Both the position numbers and the translations under genes were made by a program. Below are positions 18,101 to 27,477 of a DNA stretch of 50,085 nt, in pieces. Source of the stretch: Bacteroidota bacterium (GTDB lineage: Bacteria; Bacteroidota; Rhodothermia; Rhodothermales; UBA10348); contig JACZYD010000006.1 in the NCBI GenBank assembly GCA_022571255.1, positions 1 through 50,085 on the forward strand. Reading direction: 5' to 3'. How positions within the stretch are numbered: the stretch's first letter is position 1; the number at the start of each line of letters is the position of its first letter. The notes beneath the pieces were generated by a model that saw nothing but the letters and a program-made list of their open reading frames with translations, had not been told where the DNA came from and ran no database searches.

Positions 18101-18669
18101 AAAATGTCCGGACGCTGAACTTCTTCGTATCCGATGATCTGCAGATAATAAAAAGGAAGTTTCCGATTCCCCTTCAGCGACTTCTGCACCTGAATCATGT
18201 GCGTGAACTCATGAGAAATCACATTTCGCAGCCAGTTATGTTCGCCGCGAAAAGGCGAATTGAGTGCCGGCGCCCAGATTTCAATGACATTATCGAGGAA
18301 GTAGGCGGCTCCGTTCGAATAGTCTTCGTAGTCTTTCAGAATAAAGGAGACTTTTTGATCGGGAACGTGGTCATACAACGATGTGATCGGTTCGAAAATG
18401 TCTTCCGCGACCTCCGCCACGACGCGAGCCGTGCGACTGCTCCCGCGACCGCTGGAATCAGCATGGAAGTGTACCAGGAAATGTTCGGTTTCCATCGTAT
18501 ACCACGTAAGGTCGCGGCGCACATAGTCGAAGTACTTCGGAGAAATCTGCGCCAGACTCGCAAGGGGCAAAAGCAGAAACAGGCTGACGACAAACACCCC
18601 GGTCGTACATCCGGCAATCCGTACCCCCGCACACCTGCCCGTTTGATATGTCTTCTCTGAGCGCCTCAC
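15163..18669 (-). CDS. Peptidase-MA-like / TolB-type beta-propeller / outer-membrane barrel fusion
   Basis: A protein of 1168 aa with a signal peptide (VFVVSLFLLLPLASLAQ). Residues about 55-330 resemble a gluzincin metallopeptidase: NVISHEFTHMIQVQ (H153, E154, H157) with a downstream AWLAEGTAQYQ glutamate. Residues about 340-690 are WD40-like PD40 repeats (YSPDGTRIAYLSNKGED, YAPDGNRIAFVKS, FDEDGDFLYFSSDRTG, SPDGDKIAYSKY). The last 400 residues are alternating beta strands ending in GFDQF, like an outer-membrane barrel of the surface-antigen type. The protein is probably anchored in the outer membrane. Similar fusions are annotated in Bacteroidota without known function. It sits 16-17 bp from both neighbours. 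Confidence 0.85.
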   Translation of the reverse strand: MRRSEKTYQTGRCAGVRIAGCTTGVFVVSLFLLLPLASLAQISPKYFDYVRRDLTWYTMETEHFLVHFHADSSGRGSSRTARVVAEVAEDIFEPITSLYDHVPDQKVSFILKDYEDYSNGAAYFLDNVIEIWAPALNSPFRGEHNWLRNVISHEFTHMIQVQKSLKGNRKLPFYYLQIIGYEEVQRPDILYGFPDDIISYPFPILNNPAWLAEGTAQYQRAWMDYDAWDSHRDMLLRTRILAGEELSLTDMGGFYSHTGMGREGVYNAGFAFTQYIAHRFGEDGLLRLTEELGKFFNFNFEAAAKDAFGTGGKQIYNDWIAELRRDYSAGIATVQEHEFSGTPIESDGSNNFYARYSPDGTRIAYLSNKGEDYGRTSLYVLDVNSRETLAFEFPEGSFAAAGYTCSFGHFLARPLARMVSGPINWHPDGKSLIYARVRDTKKGHLYSDLYTMQVDSSKETRLTFDERAYAPVYAPDGNRIAFVKSLDGTANLYVFEKSSARVWQLTFFEDGSQITDPAWHPSEENIYFGLSRAGGRDIYRVSVADGAINPVLATTWDERSPAFDEDGDFLYFSSDRTGIYNLYSVRIGSVARQASMMDTDSLPPVWVQLTNEIGGAFMPDVSPDGDKIAYSKYRSTGYAIAYLGQNRPVPTAASGLSYQAPEILTKSRPNTSLTADQQSLNNADDTGIPPFPENFLPARRSADSASYIDDGTTRHEISAPRRYEDIFTSFSFMPVLRFDNYVGRQRNRTQVRLQDRTRAETLWRNTKFGFYTTSREILGGLSMFGGLLIGPGSRSTNSTGSFLSPSNLLKLERDLFLQFDYNRGLGIIPNRWSPQISLELINVGRNVDNGLAIEEFPCTACFPDTTLAHLRYNLWEVNLSLRSKVNRTLLVEIGYRYSPYRVTTEAFFSKELQLTVTETSVKYYIGRAGRIKIYYDALKSYRDADVVPDGTRIEAIIENEVGQLLEGFTLDDGFLKPQYETSNFNRLTVSGRFYFRLPGISGRQGAHGLGVRLRASSILGGSVDAFYDDYVGGLTGARGYPYFALGGNRTLWGQLSYTFPVFPRIGRQFLWLYVDKVYARVYADAALAWTGSSPDLDKTRKDAGAELRISLGSFYLFPTAFFVSSTYAIDRFAFKLDDGFITPDGKDFVEYGGVWKWHVGVLFGFDQF

Positions 18670-18686
18670 AAGATTGGTTTCACTCG

Positions 18687-21600
18687 CTACCGGATAATGG
18701 CAATTTTAATCAGATGTGTCTCCACCCTCGAGCCGATCGTTGCGGTAACACGAGCCAGGTACAATCCGCTTGCGGCATCCGTTCTCCATTCCACTTCCGA
18801 AGCGATTCCGGCCGGAACGGCCTTCATTTCCAGTTCTGCTACAAAAACACCGGCCGAATTGATGATGGTGATCTGAATGTCACACGACAACGCGGGCTCA
18901 ACGCGTATCCGGGTCACTCCGCTCGTGACAGGATTCGGCCAGTTATACGTTTTTTCCGGTGCCAGGAGAATAGCCTCTATGCGGACAGTGCCACTCTCTG
19001 ACAACATGCGATTTGTGGCAACAACCAACTCAATAAAATTAGAGTTATCCGTCTGAAAAACATCTTGCCACTCTCCCTCCAGTAGCCGGTCCGAATTCCA
19101 GACCGTGAGCGAACCGCTGTCAGACAACCCTGCTATCGTGCCTTCCCTCAATACTGGCGCTGCGCTGTGCGCTGCACCGACCGAAAGTGGAAAACCCGGA
19201 ACGCGGCGATTTCTGAAAGTCAGATCGTAGGCATCGATCTGACCATCGACCCCGGCAATAATGGCTGTCCACGCGCCTCCATCCTGGAACCGGGCAAACA
19301 GCGGCTGCGAAAAGGCAGGAGCCCTCATCTTGATCGGAAAAGAGTCGACGAGGACGCCATTTATTCGGAAGGCCAGCAGCCACTGACCAACGGTTACAAT
19401 AATCTCAGGAATCTTGTCGTCGTCGATGTCGAGGACCACGGGATCGCCGCTTAAATCACCCGTAACACCATAGATTTCATAATCCGCAAAATCAATCGTG
19501 AGTACCTCACTATCCTCAAGGAGCAGAAGAAGCCGACGACGCCCGGCGTCCGGTACGACGGCAGACCGGAAGGATTCCTGCCCTTTCCGGGAAGTCCAGA
19601 AAAAAGCCTGAAACAGGGGTTCGCCTTCCATGCGATCAAATGTCCAGAACGAATTCGTCGACCGGATTTCCACATGATCATCATACACTACCGCCAGTCG
19701 CAGGCCGTCTACCACAGCAAGAGAACGAACCGGCGCGTCAAGGATTTCCGTTTTGAAAACACCGTCCTGGAAGGAGAATAACCGAGACCCGTCCGGCGTT
19801 TCGACCGCTACGTACAAACTGCCGTCCAACATCGCTACCACCGCTGACGTGCTGCGGATGAGACTTACCGTCGAGGGAAACGACACGAGAAGCTCGATCA
19901 CACCTTCCGGTGATACTTTCCAGAAACCCTCCGCACTGGCCGCGTACACAGCACCACCGAATACCGCTGGACGAGCGTTGAGAAGATTCGTGATCCCTCC
20001 CGCAATACTCCCCGATTTTGTAATAAAGAGTCGCCCGGCATCAACCGGATCAGGACCTGCCGAATTGATTTCATCGGAATCAACGCTGAAACCCATGTAG
20101 TCCATTCCAGGACTTCCCACGTAACGCAATACGCCGTTCGTTCCAGAAAACCCTTCACCAAAAGCAGAATCAACTCTATCGTCGGCGCTCTGCTCAAACC
20201 CGGATTCTGCAACGCGTGAATACGTAAAGGTCATTGTCGCCGCAGGCGAAGAAAAATTTCGCAGTTCTACGAAGCTGGGCCCTCCTTCATTCGACCCGCT
20301 GGACGGCCAGGTGCCCGGGCCGAATCGGTTTTCGTACAGAACAATTTCCTGCCCAGCAGCCGTTATGACTGAAAAAGGATTTCCTTCATAGAAAAAATCG
20401 AACGGGGATCCCTGATCGAACGAAGGACCCAGAAAGGACTGGTTCGGAAATCCGATATCCTCGGCGCTGTCAGCTTCTTCGAGGCTGACGCTTCGCCGTG
20501 ACGAATCGGCGTTGACCGAGTTGTCTTTCAAACCCTCGGCGAGCCGCCTCTCATCAATATGCCAGATCAGGATTCCTCCGTTGAGTAATTCCCCGTTTTC
20601 GTCTTTTCCGCCGGGCAATACGAAATCAAAATTATCTGCATCGACGATTACCCCGCCCGGAAAACCGGATATCGTTTGCGCATTGAAATCGGGGGCGCCG
20701 TTTTCAAAAACGACTTCCTGAATCTCGCCGTCAAGGAATACTTTGAGATGAATTCCATCGTTCTCGGGGTCCCGGTTTCGGTTTTCAACCAGGAAATACT
20801 CGGCGTCTGATATCGGTACGACAAATATTTCTGATCGCACCGAGTCTCCTGAGTGTTGAAGCGATACGATCTGCCCGGCACCGCCATCGGGCGCGCTGAT
20901 GTCTGGAAAGATGAGGTCGGCCCAGCCCAGATACAGCTTGGTCCACGCCGAAGGCTGAGGGGGCAGAAGACCCGAAAACGAAAATATTCCCAGTCCATCC
21001 ATCACTCCGAACGGACCGATTGCGCTGGCGCCCGACGAAGTGTTGAAAAGGTCCGGCACTTCCAGATAATTCAGAAAACTGGCTGCAAGCATCCCGTTGA
21101 TGCTCAACTCGACAAGAAATGCCTCATCGTTCAGAAAATCTGTGCCGCGTCGCGTTTCGGTTCGCGGAATGATCATCGAATTGGAGACCGGAAATCCGTC
21201 GAAGTCTATATGATTGTGACCCGTGAGCCTGCCCATCGTGTCCGAATCAAAAAAGAGGGACGGTAAATCTGCAGGGGTTTTATCCAACGTGTTTCCCAGC
21301 AGCTCAATATCACGGCCTACACCGGCATGAAACAGGACAAACGCCGTACGTTCAGGATCCAGATCCCGGGGAAGGCTGATTTCAGGATCGGCATCTGCCA
21401 ATTCCCAGGCCTCCACGACGAGCGCTGCAAGTTTGGCCGTTTCAGCATCGGATTCTGACTCGAATCCTGTCGGCGAATAAAAACCCATCTGTTTGGAAAC
21501 CTGAATGGTTTTCTGAAGCAGATGATACGACAATGTGGTTCGGCCACTGCTCGCGCGGCGAATATAGTTGCTCAGAAATGTCAGATGGGCCTTGAAATAG

Positions 21601-21959
21601 TCTGAATCGTGGGGAAACGGATCAACCTTAGGAGGTGAGGTTCCTTCGTACAAAATGCCTCCAAACGTTCCATCACCGGTTGTGAAACGACTGGAATCCG
21701 GCTGGAATTCTACGCGAAGCGCAACGATCGTATAGTGATCAGATGCGGGGTTCTGAATCCCCGGAATCGATGAGCCTGCACCGTTGTCCGTCGTTCGAAC
21801 GGGTATCGACTGCGCGAAGACCTCCGACGTCGGGCCCTGATGTACGAGTATCAATAAAAAGCCGCACATGATCCGCTGAAGAAGAGCCACCGGATGTCTC
21901 CGCCGGAATTTGTCCTCAAAAACGAATCGTGTGCGGCTTTCATAGCGGCCACAAATCAC
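18687..21959 (-). CDS. T9SS cargo protein with an M6-like domain lacking HExxH
   Basis: A secreted protein of 1090 aa. Residues about 75-420 follow the immune-inhibitor-A/M6 peptidase layout, including VPDLFNTSSGASAIGPFGVMDG and SAWTKLYLGWADL. Where the family has the zinc motif HExxH, nine residues before PDL, this protein has A-S-F-L-N (293-297), so it cannot bind zinc in the usual way. A repeat-containing middle follows (SGDPVVLDIDDDKIPEIIVTV, an FG-GAP/VCBS-like calcium loop). The end is a type A sorting domain with TYNWPNPVTSG and a final GLYLARV...LIKIAIIR. It lies 3 bases after porV, so it is co-expressed with its likely secretion machinery. Confidence 0.82.
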   Translation of the reverse strand: MICGRYESRTRFVFEDKFRRRHPVALLQRIMCGFLLILVHQGPTSEVFAQSIPVRTTDNGAGSSIPGIQNPASDHYTIVALRVEFQPDSSRFTTGDGTFGGILYEGTSPPKVDPFPHDSDYFKAHLTFLSNYIRRASSGRTTLSYHLLQKTIQVSKQMGFYSPTGFESESDAETAKLAALVVEAWELADADPEISLPRDLDPERTAFVLFHAGVGRDIELLGNTLDKTPADLPSLFFDSDTMGRLTGHNHIDFDGFPVSNSMIIPRTETRRGTDFLNDEAFLVELSINGMLAASFLNYLEVPDLFNTSSGASAIGPFGVMDGLGIFSFSGLLPPQPSAWTKLYLGWADLIFPDISAPDGGAGQIVSLQHSGDSVRSEIFVVPISDAEYFLVENRNRDPENDGIHLKVFLDGEIQEVVFENGAPDFNAQTISGFPGGVIVDADNFDFVLPGGKDENGELLNGGILIWHIDERRLAEGLKDNSVNADSSRRSVSLEEADSAEDIGFPNQSFLGPSFDQGSPFDFFYEGNPFSVITAAGQEIVLYENRFGPGTWPSSGSNEGGPSFVELRNFSSPAATMTFTYSRVAESGFEQSADDRVDSAFGEGFSGTNGVLRYVGSPGMDYMGFSVDSDEINSAGPDPVDAGRLFITKSGSIAGGITNLLNARPAVFGGAVYAASAEGFWKVSPEGVIELLVSFPSTVSLIRSTSAVVAMLDGSLYVAVETPDGSRLFSFQDGVFKTEILDAPVRSLAVVDGLRLAVVYDDHVEIRSTNSFWTFDRMEGEPLFQAFFWTSRKGQESFRSAVVPDAGRRRLLLLLEDSEVLTIDFADYEIYGVTGDLSGDPVVLDIDDDKIPEIIVTVGQWLLAFRINGVLVDSFPIKMRAPAFSQPLFARFQDGGAWTAIIAGVDGQIDAYDLTFRNRRVPGFPLSVGAAHSAAPVLREGTIAGLSDSGSLTVWNSDRLLEGEWQDVFQTDNSNFIELVVATNRMLSESGTVRIEAILLAPEKTYNWPNPVTSGVTRIRVEPALSCDIQITIINSAGVFVAELEMKAVPAGIASEVEWRTDAASGLYLARVTATIGSRVETHLIKIAIIR

Positions 21960-21962
21960 AAA

Positions 21963-23222
21963 CTACCTACTGAAATTCAAGAGTAGTGAAAATCTCATGG
22001 TATTGGCCAGCGGCGAATTCTCCTGAAGAGCATAGATGTAAGAGAAATCGACGCCGATAATATTCCAACGGACACCGGCACCCAGGGTAAGAAACTGCCG
22101 ATTCCCGTTGTTCGGATTCTCGTAAAAATATCCCGTTCTGAGCGCGAGCAATTTATTATACCAGTACTCAATACCTGTTCCAATGGTGAGCTGATCGAAT
22201 GTGCTGAGTGTTGAAACGTTGGTACTGTCGCCGTCCAAAGTCTGAATTTTTGTCGATCCCCACGAAGAAAAAATCGCTTTGAAAACCGAGTCGGCTTCCC
22301 GCGTTGAATCAGTCGTCGTGTACGAAATCAGATCCTTGTTGAAATCAAGCACCCAGTTGACTGTATTGAATTCGTCGAACTCAAAAGACAGGCCTGTACC
22401 AAATCTGAGATTGGTTGGAAGAGGATCGGCCTGTGCAAAATCAGAGTATTGAATTTTCGGGCCCATATTTGCCAGGTTGAAGCCGGCAGAAACCGTCATT
22501 TTTGTACTTCCCAGATCCATTGGAGACGATCTGTACAGCGCCGCGAGATCGAAAGCAAAGGAGACGCCCGCCTTGGTCTGCTGTGAACCAACCGTCTGGT
22601 TCGGAGCCAGATTTGAATAAATAAATCGACCTGCCGTACCAAGCGCGAAATGTTTGGAAACCATCACCCCATAGGAAATACCAAGGGCCATATCGTACGA
22701 TCTGAACGTCCCGGTCGGATTATTCTGTGCATCCCGACCTTCGTGTTCTCCGAGATTCAGATACGTAAGATGTGCGCCGAACGTGCCCCAGCCATCCACA
22801 TAATGCTTACCGACTATATACTCGTACGACAGATCTGCCTGGAATTCCGGTAGCCATGCGGAATGCGTAATCGCCGCCTCAGATCCTTTCTGAAAACCAA
22901 GTCCGGCCGGATTCCAGAAAATGGCGCTCGCATTATCGGCCAGAGCAACACCTGCGTTCCCCATTCCTGCAGCCCGGCTGTCGGGCTCAATTTTCAAGAA
23001 CACGACCGCAGCACCACCGGCCTGAGCCGAAGCAAATCGCACTCCGGAAACGAAAACCGAGGAAAACAATAATACCAGAAAGAACGATACTCTGGCAACG
23101 CTTTGGGAGACTTGACTCTGATCGCCACTCTTCGGACCGCGGTTGGTACGGCCACAATGACCGCCACCGAAAACGCAATGTGTCGGAAACAAACCCGAGC
23201 CACGCAACTGATTTAAATACAT
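21963..23222 (-). CDS. porV: Type IX secretion outer-membrane protein PorV (LptO)
   Basis: Outer-membrane barrel that collects cargo from the T9SS translocon and passes it to PorU. The mature part opens with the PorV block AAVVFLKIEPDSRAAGMGNAGVAL and ASAIFWNPAGL, and continues as a FadL-like barrel ending in MRFSLLLNFSR. The hydrophobic signal segment (FFLVLLFSSVFVSG) begins about 45 residues after the ATG at 23222. That N-region is unusually long, and I found no ATG, GTG or TTG closer to the signal in frame. Either the signal is long or a rare start codon is used. It is 117 bp after porU, on the same strand. Confidence 0.92.
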   Translation of the reverse strand: MYLNQLRGSGLFPTHCVFGGGHCGRTNRGPKSGDQSQVSQSVARVSFFLVLLFSSVFVSGVRFASAQAGGAAVVFLKIEPDSRAAGMGNAGVALADNASAIFWNPAGLGFQKGSEAAITHSAWLPEFQADLSYEYIVGKHYVDGWGTFGAHLTYLNLGEHEGRDAQNNPTGTFRSYDMALGISYGVMVSKHFALGTAGRFIYSNLAPNQTVGSQQTKAGVSFAFDLAALYRSSPMDLGSTKMTVSAGFNLANMGPKIQYSDFAQADPLPTNLRFGTGLSFEFDEFNTVNWVLDFNKDLISYTTTDSTREADSVFKAIFSSWGSTKIQTLDGDSTNVSTLSTFDQLTIGTGIEYWYNKLLALRTGYFYENPNNGNRQFLTLGAGVRWNIIGVDFSYIYALQENSPLANTMRFSLLLNFSR

Positions 23223-23339
23223 GTCAACCTGTTCGAATTTAGGTATGTCTACTTACTCCGGATTGAATTCAATCCGGGGATCACAATGCATCCTTACCAA
23301 CGCAATAAAATCCAGTAACCGTTTCAGCTATATACCTTC

Positions 23340-26300
23340 CTATCGAATGACTGCCAGTTTCTCAATATGTTCGCTGACCTGTCGGCCACCGTCCGGTTTT
23401 TCAACTTCGACGCGCAACGTGTACAGGTAGATCCCGGTAGCGAGCCGGTCAAAATCATCATCCAGCCCGTCCCAATGTACCTGAACCAGGTTCCCCGTCA
23501 ATATACCCTCCGGAAGAGCAATATCAGTATCAATGGTATGTATCGGCCGTCCGGATAAAGAATAAATTCTTATCCGAACTGTCGCAGGAGTGCCCGCGGG
23601 TTGGTTATGCTCAAACACGAATTGAGTTTCCCGGTTCATCGGGTTCGGATAATTATACACGTTTCGAAGCTCAAGTACCTCATCATTTACTACAGAAAAC
23701 GCCAGTTCTGCTGTACTTGAGTTGTTCAACACATCCCAAGATCGAACTCTAAGTGAATGCAATCCATCACTATCCAACTCTATTCGCCACCTCGCCTCAC
23801 CTCTCTGAAAAGAATTTGGGGCAGAAACAAAGGCACTACTGATATCTATGGCTCGCTGCTCGTCATTATCCACCACCAGCAACATTTCATGGCCCACTCC
23901 GGCTCCAACTGTATTGATACCACTTTCATCAAAAAATCTTGCGATGAGCTCCGGATTGGAAGGCACGATACCGCCCGTAACGAACGTTGTATCATTCAGA
24001 AAAAGCGTTATTTCAGGCCCGTCAGAATCGTTCGGTGGGGAATCGGACGTTCCTCCCACGATGAAATTCTGACTGTACCCCATCGCAGCGCGATCAGCGG
24101 CAGAGGCGTAAACTGCTATTCGGCCAGGCTCATTGGAGTAGGATATGTCTTTGGGTACGACATACGTCGCCTTGAAATGGCCCTCCGCTATCAGCACGTC
24201 ACCTCGCCATATCAAATCCTCTCGAATCAGGTAATAAGGCGTTTTCATACGCAACTGTTCGAGAAGCGGGACCTTCCTGACGGCATCAAAAACGGTAACC
24301 GTCGCTACGCCATTAAAATTGATATCAATGGATCCATCGGGGCGCAGGACATCCCCTTCGATATCGACCCGATCAAGCGCTTTCATCTGCCCTTCTTCGG
24401 TCTCAAGAGGAACTCCGTTAAGCGATTCAACCTTCACTTTCTGGTCCGGGAGCCCTATTCGCATTGTCGGATCACCCAATAAATTGAATTTTCGACTGTT
24501 GCCCTGCAAACCGACCCTTGTATTTTTTGTCAGCCGCATCACATCTCCAAGCCTGCGTCCGAGCCCATCGGCATCCGCAGTGAACAGTGCCTCGTTCAAA
24601 GCCCGGTTCAAACCGGCGTTCAGAGACGTGGTATCTCCGGACGTGTAGACAAGTCTGACCGTCGTCAACAGGGCCACCGCCCCGCCGTCCGGATTGTACA
24701 ACAATTCCTCGGCTCCGCTGGACGTATCATCGAGGTCCCACCAGCCAAACGAACACGTAGCCGTAATGAATATGGAGAGTCGATCGCGGTTCGTAAGAGC
24801 TTCAGCGTCTTCTTTGGTGAAAATTTGCTCTTGCGCAAGGCCTTCCGGCCCTCCGTGACCCGCATAATTAAAAACAAGCACACCCGAATTCACCGCCTCA
24901 TTTATTTCCCGCTTGGCATCGGGGATCTTGAACCCGTTTTGAAAAACCCTCTCGAAACTCTCTGCATAGATCTTGCGAACGTTTAATTCGGGATACAACG
25001 ATCGTCTGATAAACTCAGCGACCTGATCGATATTCTGAACGTGCAAGTCCTTATCGTTCTGAATACCGGCCAGCCCGGTCGGTCCGTCATCGGCGATCGC
25101 CAGGTAGGTCGATCGCCAGGCACCAAACGTCGCAGGATCCTCATACCGGAATATTTTGTCTATCAGCAGATCGGCCATTGCCGGAGAATTGGCCGGAAGC
25201 CGTCCAATTCCTATATCGACGCGTTCGGTGCTGACGGTCCAAAACTTGTCGTACGGCCAGACACCTTCACCGTCGTCCAGGAGGCCGAAATAGTCGTCCG
25301 ATGTGAAGGATGCATCCGTATTGAGAGTCTCTTCCGTTTCATAGGGCAGAATCCAGTTTTGATCCTGCTGTTTGCCTGCCAATCCTCGATAATCGTAATG
25401 TCCGTCTCCAAAAATCAGAACATATCGAAGCAGCGATGCTTCATCCGGCGCCCGATCATACAGAAACTTGAAATAGTCCCGCATCGCCCGTGCGTCTTTC
25501 ACCCCTCCTGAAAACTCATTGTAAATCTGATCGACAACGATGACCAGGACATCCATCCCCTCTGTCCTGCGCCGATCTGCCAGTCTTGTGGCCGCATCCG
25601 AAAACGCACCCGGAGTGACGATCACGAATTCAGGAAATGAACTGATGCCGTGGAGATCCTGGTTGGGTATGGGGACCACGGCTGTGGATGAAAGCGGCGT
25701 CGCGGCTGACTCGGTGAATGCCACAAATTCCCTGGGGGCAGAATCGAGAGGTATCTCGACCTGAATATCTACGGAGTTGCCCGATATGGATGTCCCCAGA
25801 GATCTGAAATTGGCCGGATCGGTGATATCCCAGACAAAAGGTGTTTCAGAAAATCCCGAAAGCCTGTAGGTCTGGCGACCGGATGTTTCAGGAATGGATG
25901 AAAATCGGACTTTTCCGCCGTCGGACGTGAGCGCCTTGTCGTATAAAATCCTCACCCAGTCCGTGGCTGCAGCCGGCTCGTTAATCTGCTGGAGCAGCCG
26001 CATTTCCAGGTTGACTGTCTGTCCGGCAGACAGTGTCTGTTGAAATGAGAAAACACCCGGAGCTGCGGTCGGCTTGTCCGACTCGCGTGTCGTCAGAAAC
26101 GGCGCGGTAAACTGAGCCAGCACGGTGCCGCCAGAGGCCATGGCAACGGTAGCGAGTGGATTGGAGGCAATTGCCACTCGCGATTCATACAAAAGTTGTC
26201 CACCCGCAAACCCGGGAAGTGCTTGGTCGGACAACAAAGTACGCACCCCCCCTGACCGAATGGTACTGCTCATCCAATCGTGACCCGATCCGTGTTCGCG

Positions 26301-27374
26301 ACTCCACAGCTGCTCCTCGAAATCAGCGAAAAACCGACCTTGAACGTTCGAAAACACTGCAGTATTGGAATACTGTGGAAACGGAACAGACACAATGTTT
26401 GAAGCGTCAGCGACTCCTGCCTTCAGGAAGTAATTGTTCTCCGAGGAAAATGGATGCACGTAGTGTTCCCACTCAGACCCGCGATACTCCCAACCCGAGG
26501 GTCCCGCAGCGTAAAACAGAATAACGTCCCCCTCATCGAATCGACCGTCACCTCCGCCGCGCCGAAAAATGCCACTTTCCACCACATCCGCGTATCGAAA
26601 CGCACTGTTCAGCGCTGGGAGCGGTGCTCCTCCATTTCCATAAATTCGCAGCGCATCAGGGTCGGTCGTGTCCGGATCGAGTCCGATCGCTTCAATGAAT
26701 GCCCTGTCAATCCTGTAAACACCCTCTTCGATGATCGACATTTTAAAAAGTGTTCCATCGGCGAGCTGGCTTCGCGACACAAGCAGATGGGGATTGGAAC
26801 TCCCCGTAAAAGAATTTCGAAATAAAGAATTATTTCTCGCGCCATTCCGTTCGGCACCGCTTGTTACGGCTACGAGAAAGCGGGTATACCGACGTATCCG
26901 ACCTTCGGCCTCGTTCACAGAAAAGAACGATGCCGAAATGCTGACTACTTTCTGCTTGCGATACGTCCCCAGACCGACGGCCACCACTTCCGGTCGTGAC
27001 GCGCTCTTTCTACTTGTGGGAATCATGCCTACAGACACTTCCTCGTATTCTCGATCAATTATCTGAATAACCGGAGGGCGATCGCTGCTGTAAGTATAGC
27101 CGAGTCCCAACTGATACGAATATTCATTTACTCCGTCCGTGAACCTATTCAGGGTTCCAGAATCCCATATGGATATACCACTGGAGTCGATCGTGTCCTT
27201 GAGACCCTGTGACCAGTCGGCAGTGAATTCTATTCTGGCCGTCGTGCCGTCGTCTGAAACAAGGCGTGAGCTGAATGTCTGGGCAAAGAGGGCGTGCGGG
27301 ACCAGCGAGAAGATTCCTGGCACGGCCAGAAAGATAAACACGCGGAGTTTTCGCATCATGGAGCGGTTTCGCAT
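23340..27374 (-). CDS. porU: Type IX secretion sortase/signal peptidase PorU (C25 family)
   Basis: A gingipain-family cysteine peptidase of 1344 aa. It removes the C-terminal sorting domain of T9SS cargo and attaches the cargo to the cell surface. It has a signal peptide (LRVFIFLAVPGIFSLVPHALFAQ). In the C25 domain the catalytic histidine lies in VFNYAGHGG (H840) and the cysteine in ITATCSFGWWD (C874). Upstream strands include YVLIFGDGHYDYRG and IGIGRLPA. The C-terminus (VYNYPNPMN, then GIYLYTLRVEVEK and KLAVIR) itself looks like a sorting-domain fold, as in known PorU. It heads the run porU-porV-cargo. Starts at 27374 or the nearby MMRKLR are equivalent. Confidence 0.93.
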   Translation of the reverse strand: MRNRSMMRKLRVFIFLAVPGIFSLVPHALFAQTFSSRLVSDDGTTARIEFTADWSQGLKDTIDSSGISIWDSGTLNRFTDGVNEYSYQLGLGYTYSSDRPPVIQIIDREYEEVSVGMIPTSRKSASRPEVVAVGLGTYRKQKVVSISASFFSVNEAEGRIRRYTRFLVAVTSGAERNGARNNSLFRNSFTGSSNPHLLVSRSQLADGTLFKMSIIEEGVYRIDRAFIEAIGLDPDTTDPDALRIYGNGGAPLPALNSAFRYADVVESGIFRRGGGDGRFDEGDVILFYAAGPSGWEYRGSEWEHYVHPFSSENNYFLKAGVADASNIVSVPFPQYSNTAVFSNVQGRFFADFEEQLWSREHGSGHDWMSSTIRSGGVRTLLSDQALPGFAGGQLLYESRVAIASNPLATVAMASGGTVLAQFTAPFLTTRESDKPTAAPGVFSFQQTLSAGQTVNLEMRLLQQINEPAAATDWVRILYDKALTSDGGKVRFSSIPETSGRQTYRLSGFSETPFVWDITDPANFRSLGTSISGNSVDIQVEIPLDSAPREFVAFTESAATPLSSTAVVPIPNQDLHGISSFPEFVIVTPGAFSDAATRLADRRRTEGMDVLVIVVDQIYNEFSGGVKDARAMRDYFKFLYDRAPDEASLLRYVLIFGDGHYDYRGLAGKQQDQNWILPYETEETLNTDASFTSDDYFGLLDDGEGVWPYDKFWTVSTERVDIGIGRLPANSPAMADLLIDKIFRYEDPATFGAWRSTYLAIADDGPTGLAGIQNDKDLHVQNIDQVAEFIRRSLYPELNVRKIYAESFERVFQNGFKIPDAKREINEAVNSGVLVFNYAGHGGPEGLAQEQIFTKEDAEALTNRDRLSIFITATCSFGWWDLDDTSSGAEELLYNPDGGAVALLTTVRLVYTSGDTTSLNAGLNRALNEALFTADADGLGRRLGDVMRLTKNTRVGLQGNSRKFNLLGDPTMRIGLPDQKVKVESLNGVPLETEEGQMKALDRVDIEGDVLRPDGSIDINFNGVATVTVFDAVRKVPLLEQLRMKTPYYLIREDLIWRGDVLIAEGHFKATYVVPKDISYSNEPGRIAVYASAADRAAMGYSQNFIVGGTSDSPPNDSDGPEITLFLNDTTFVTGGIVPSNPELIARFFDESGINTVGAGVGHEMLLVVDNDEQRAIDISSAFVSAPNSFQRGEARWRIELDSDGLHSLRVRSWDVLNNSSTAELAFSVVNDEVLELRNVYNYPNPMNRETQFVFEHNQPAGTPATVRIRIYSLSGRPIHTIDTDIALPEGILTGNLVQVHWDGLDDDFDRLATGIYLYTLRVEVEKPDGGRQVSEHIEKLAVIR

Positions 27375-27477
27375 TCTGTGACGAAGTATCGGAAGTAGCA
27401 GTAGCTGATTTGCTATACGTCTCAGGCGAAAAAGGTGGATTTACTCCCACCGCGCGAATACGCAAACACGCATGTGG

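Noticed and set aside
17977-18660. A 227-codon open frame on plus
   Set aside because: Antisense shadow of the signal peptide and metallopeptidase part of the 1168-aa protein; no family character of its own.
23757-24482. A 241-codon open frame on plus
   Set aside because: Antisense of the porU coding region, with no recognisable motifs.
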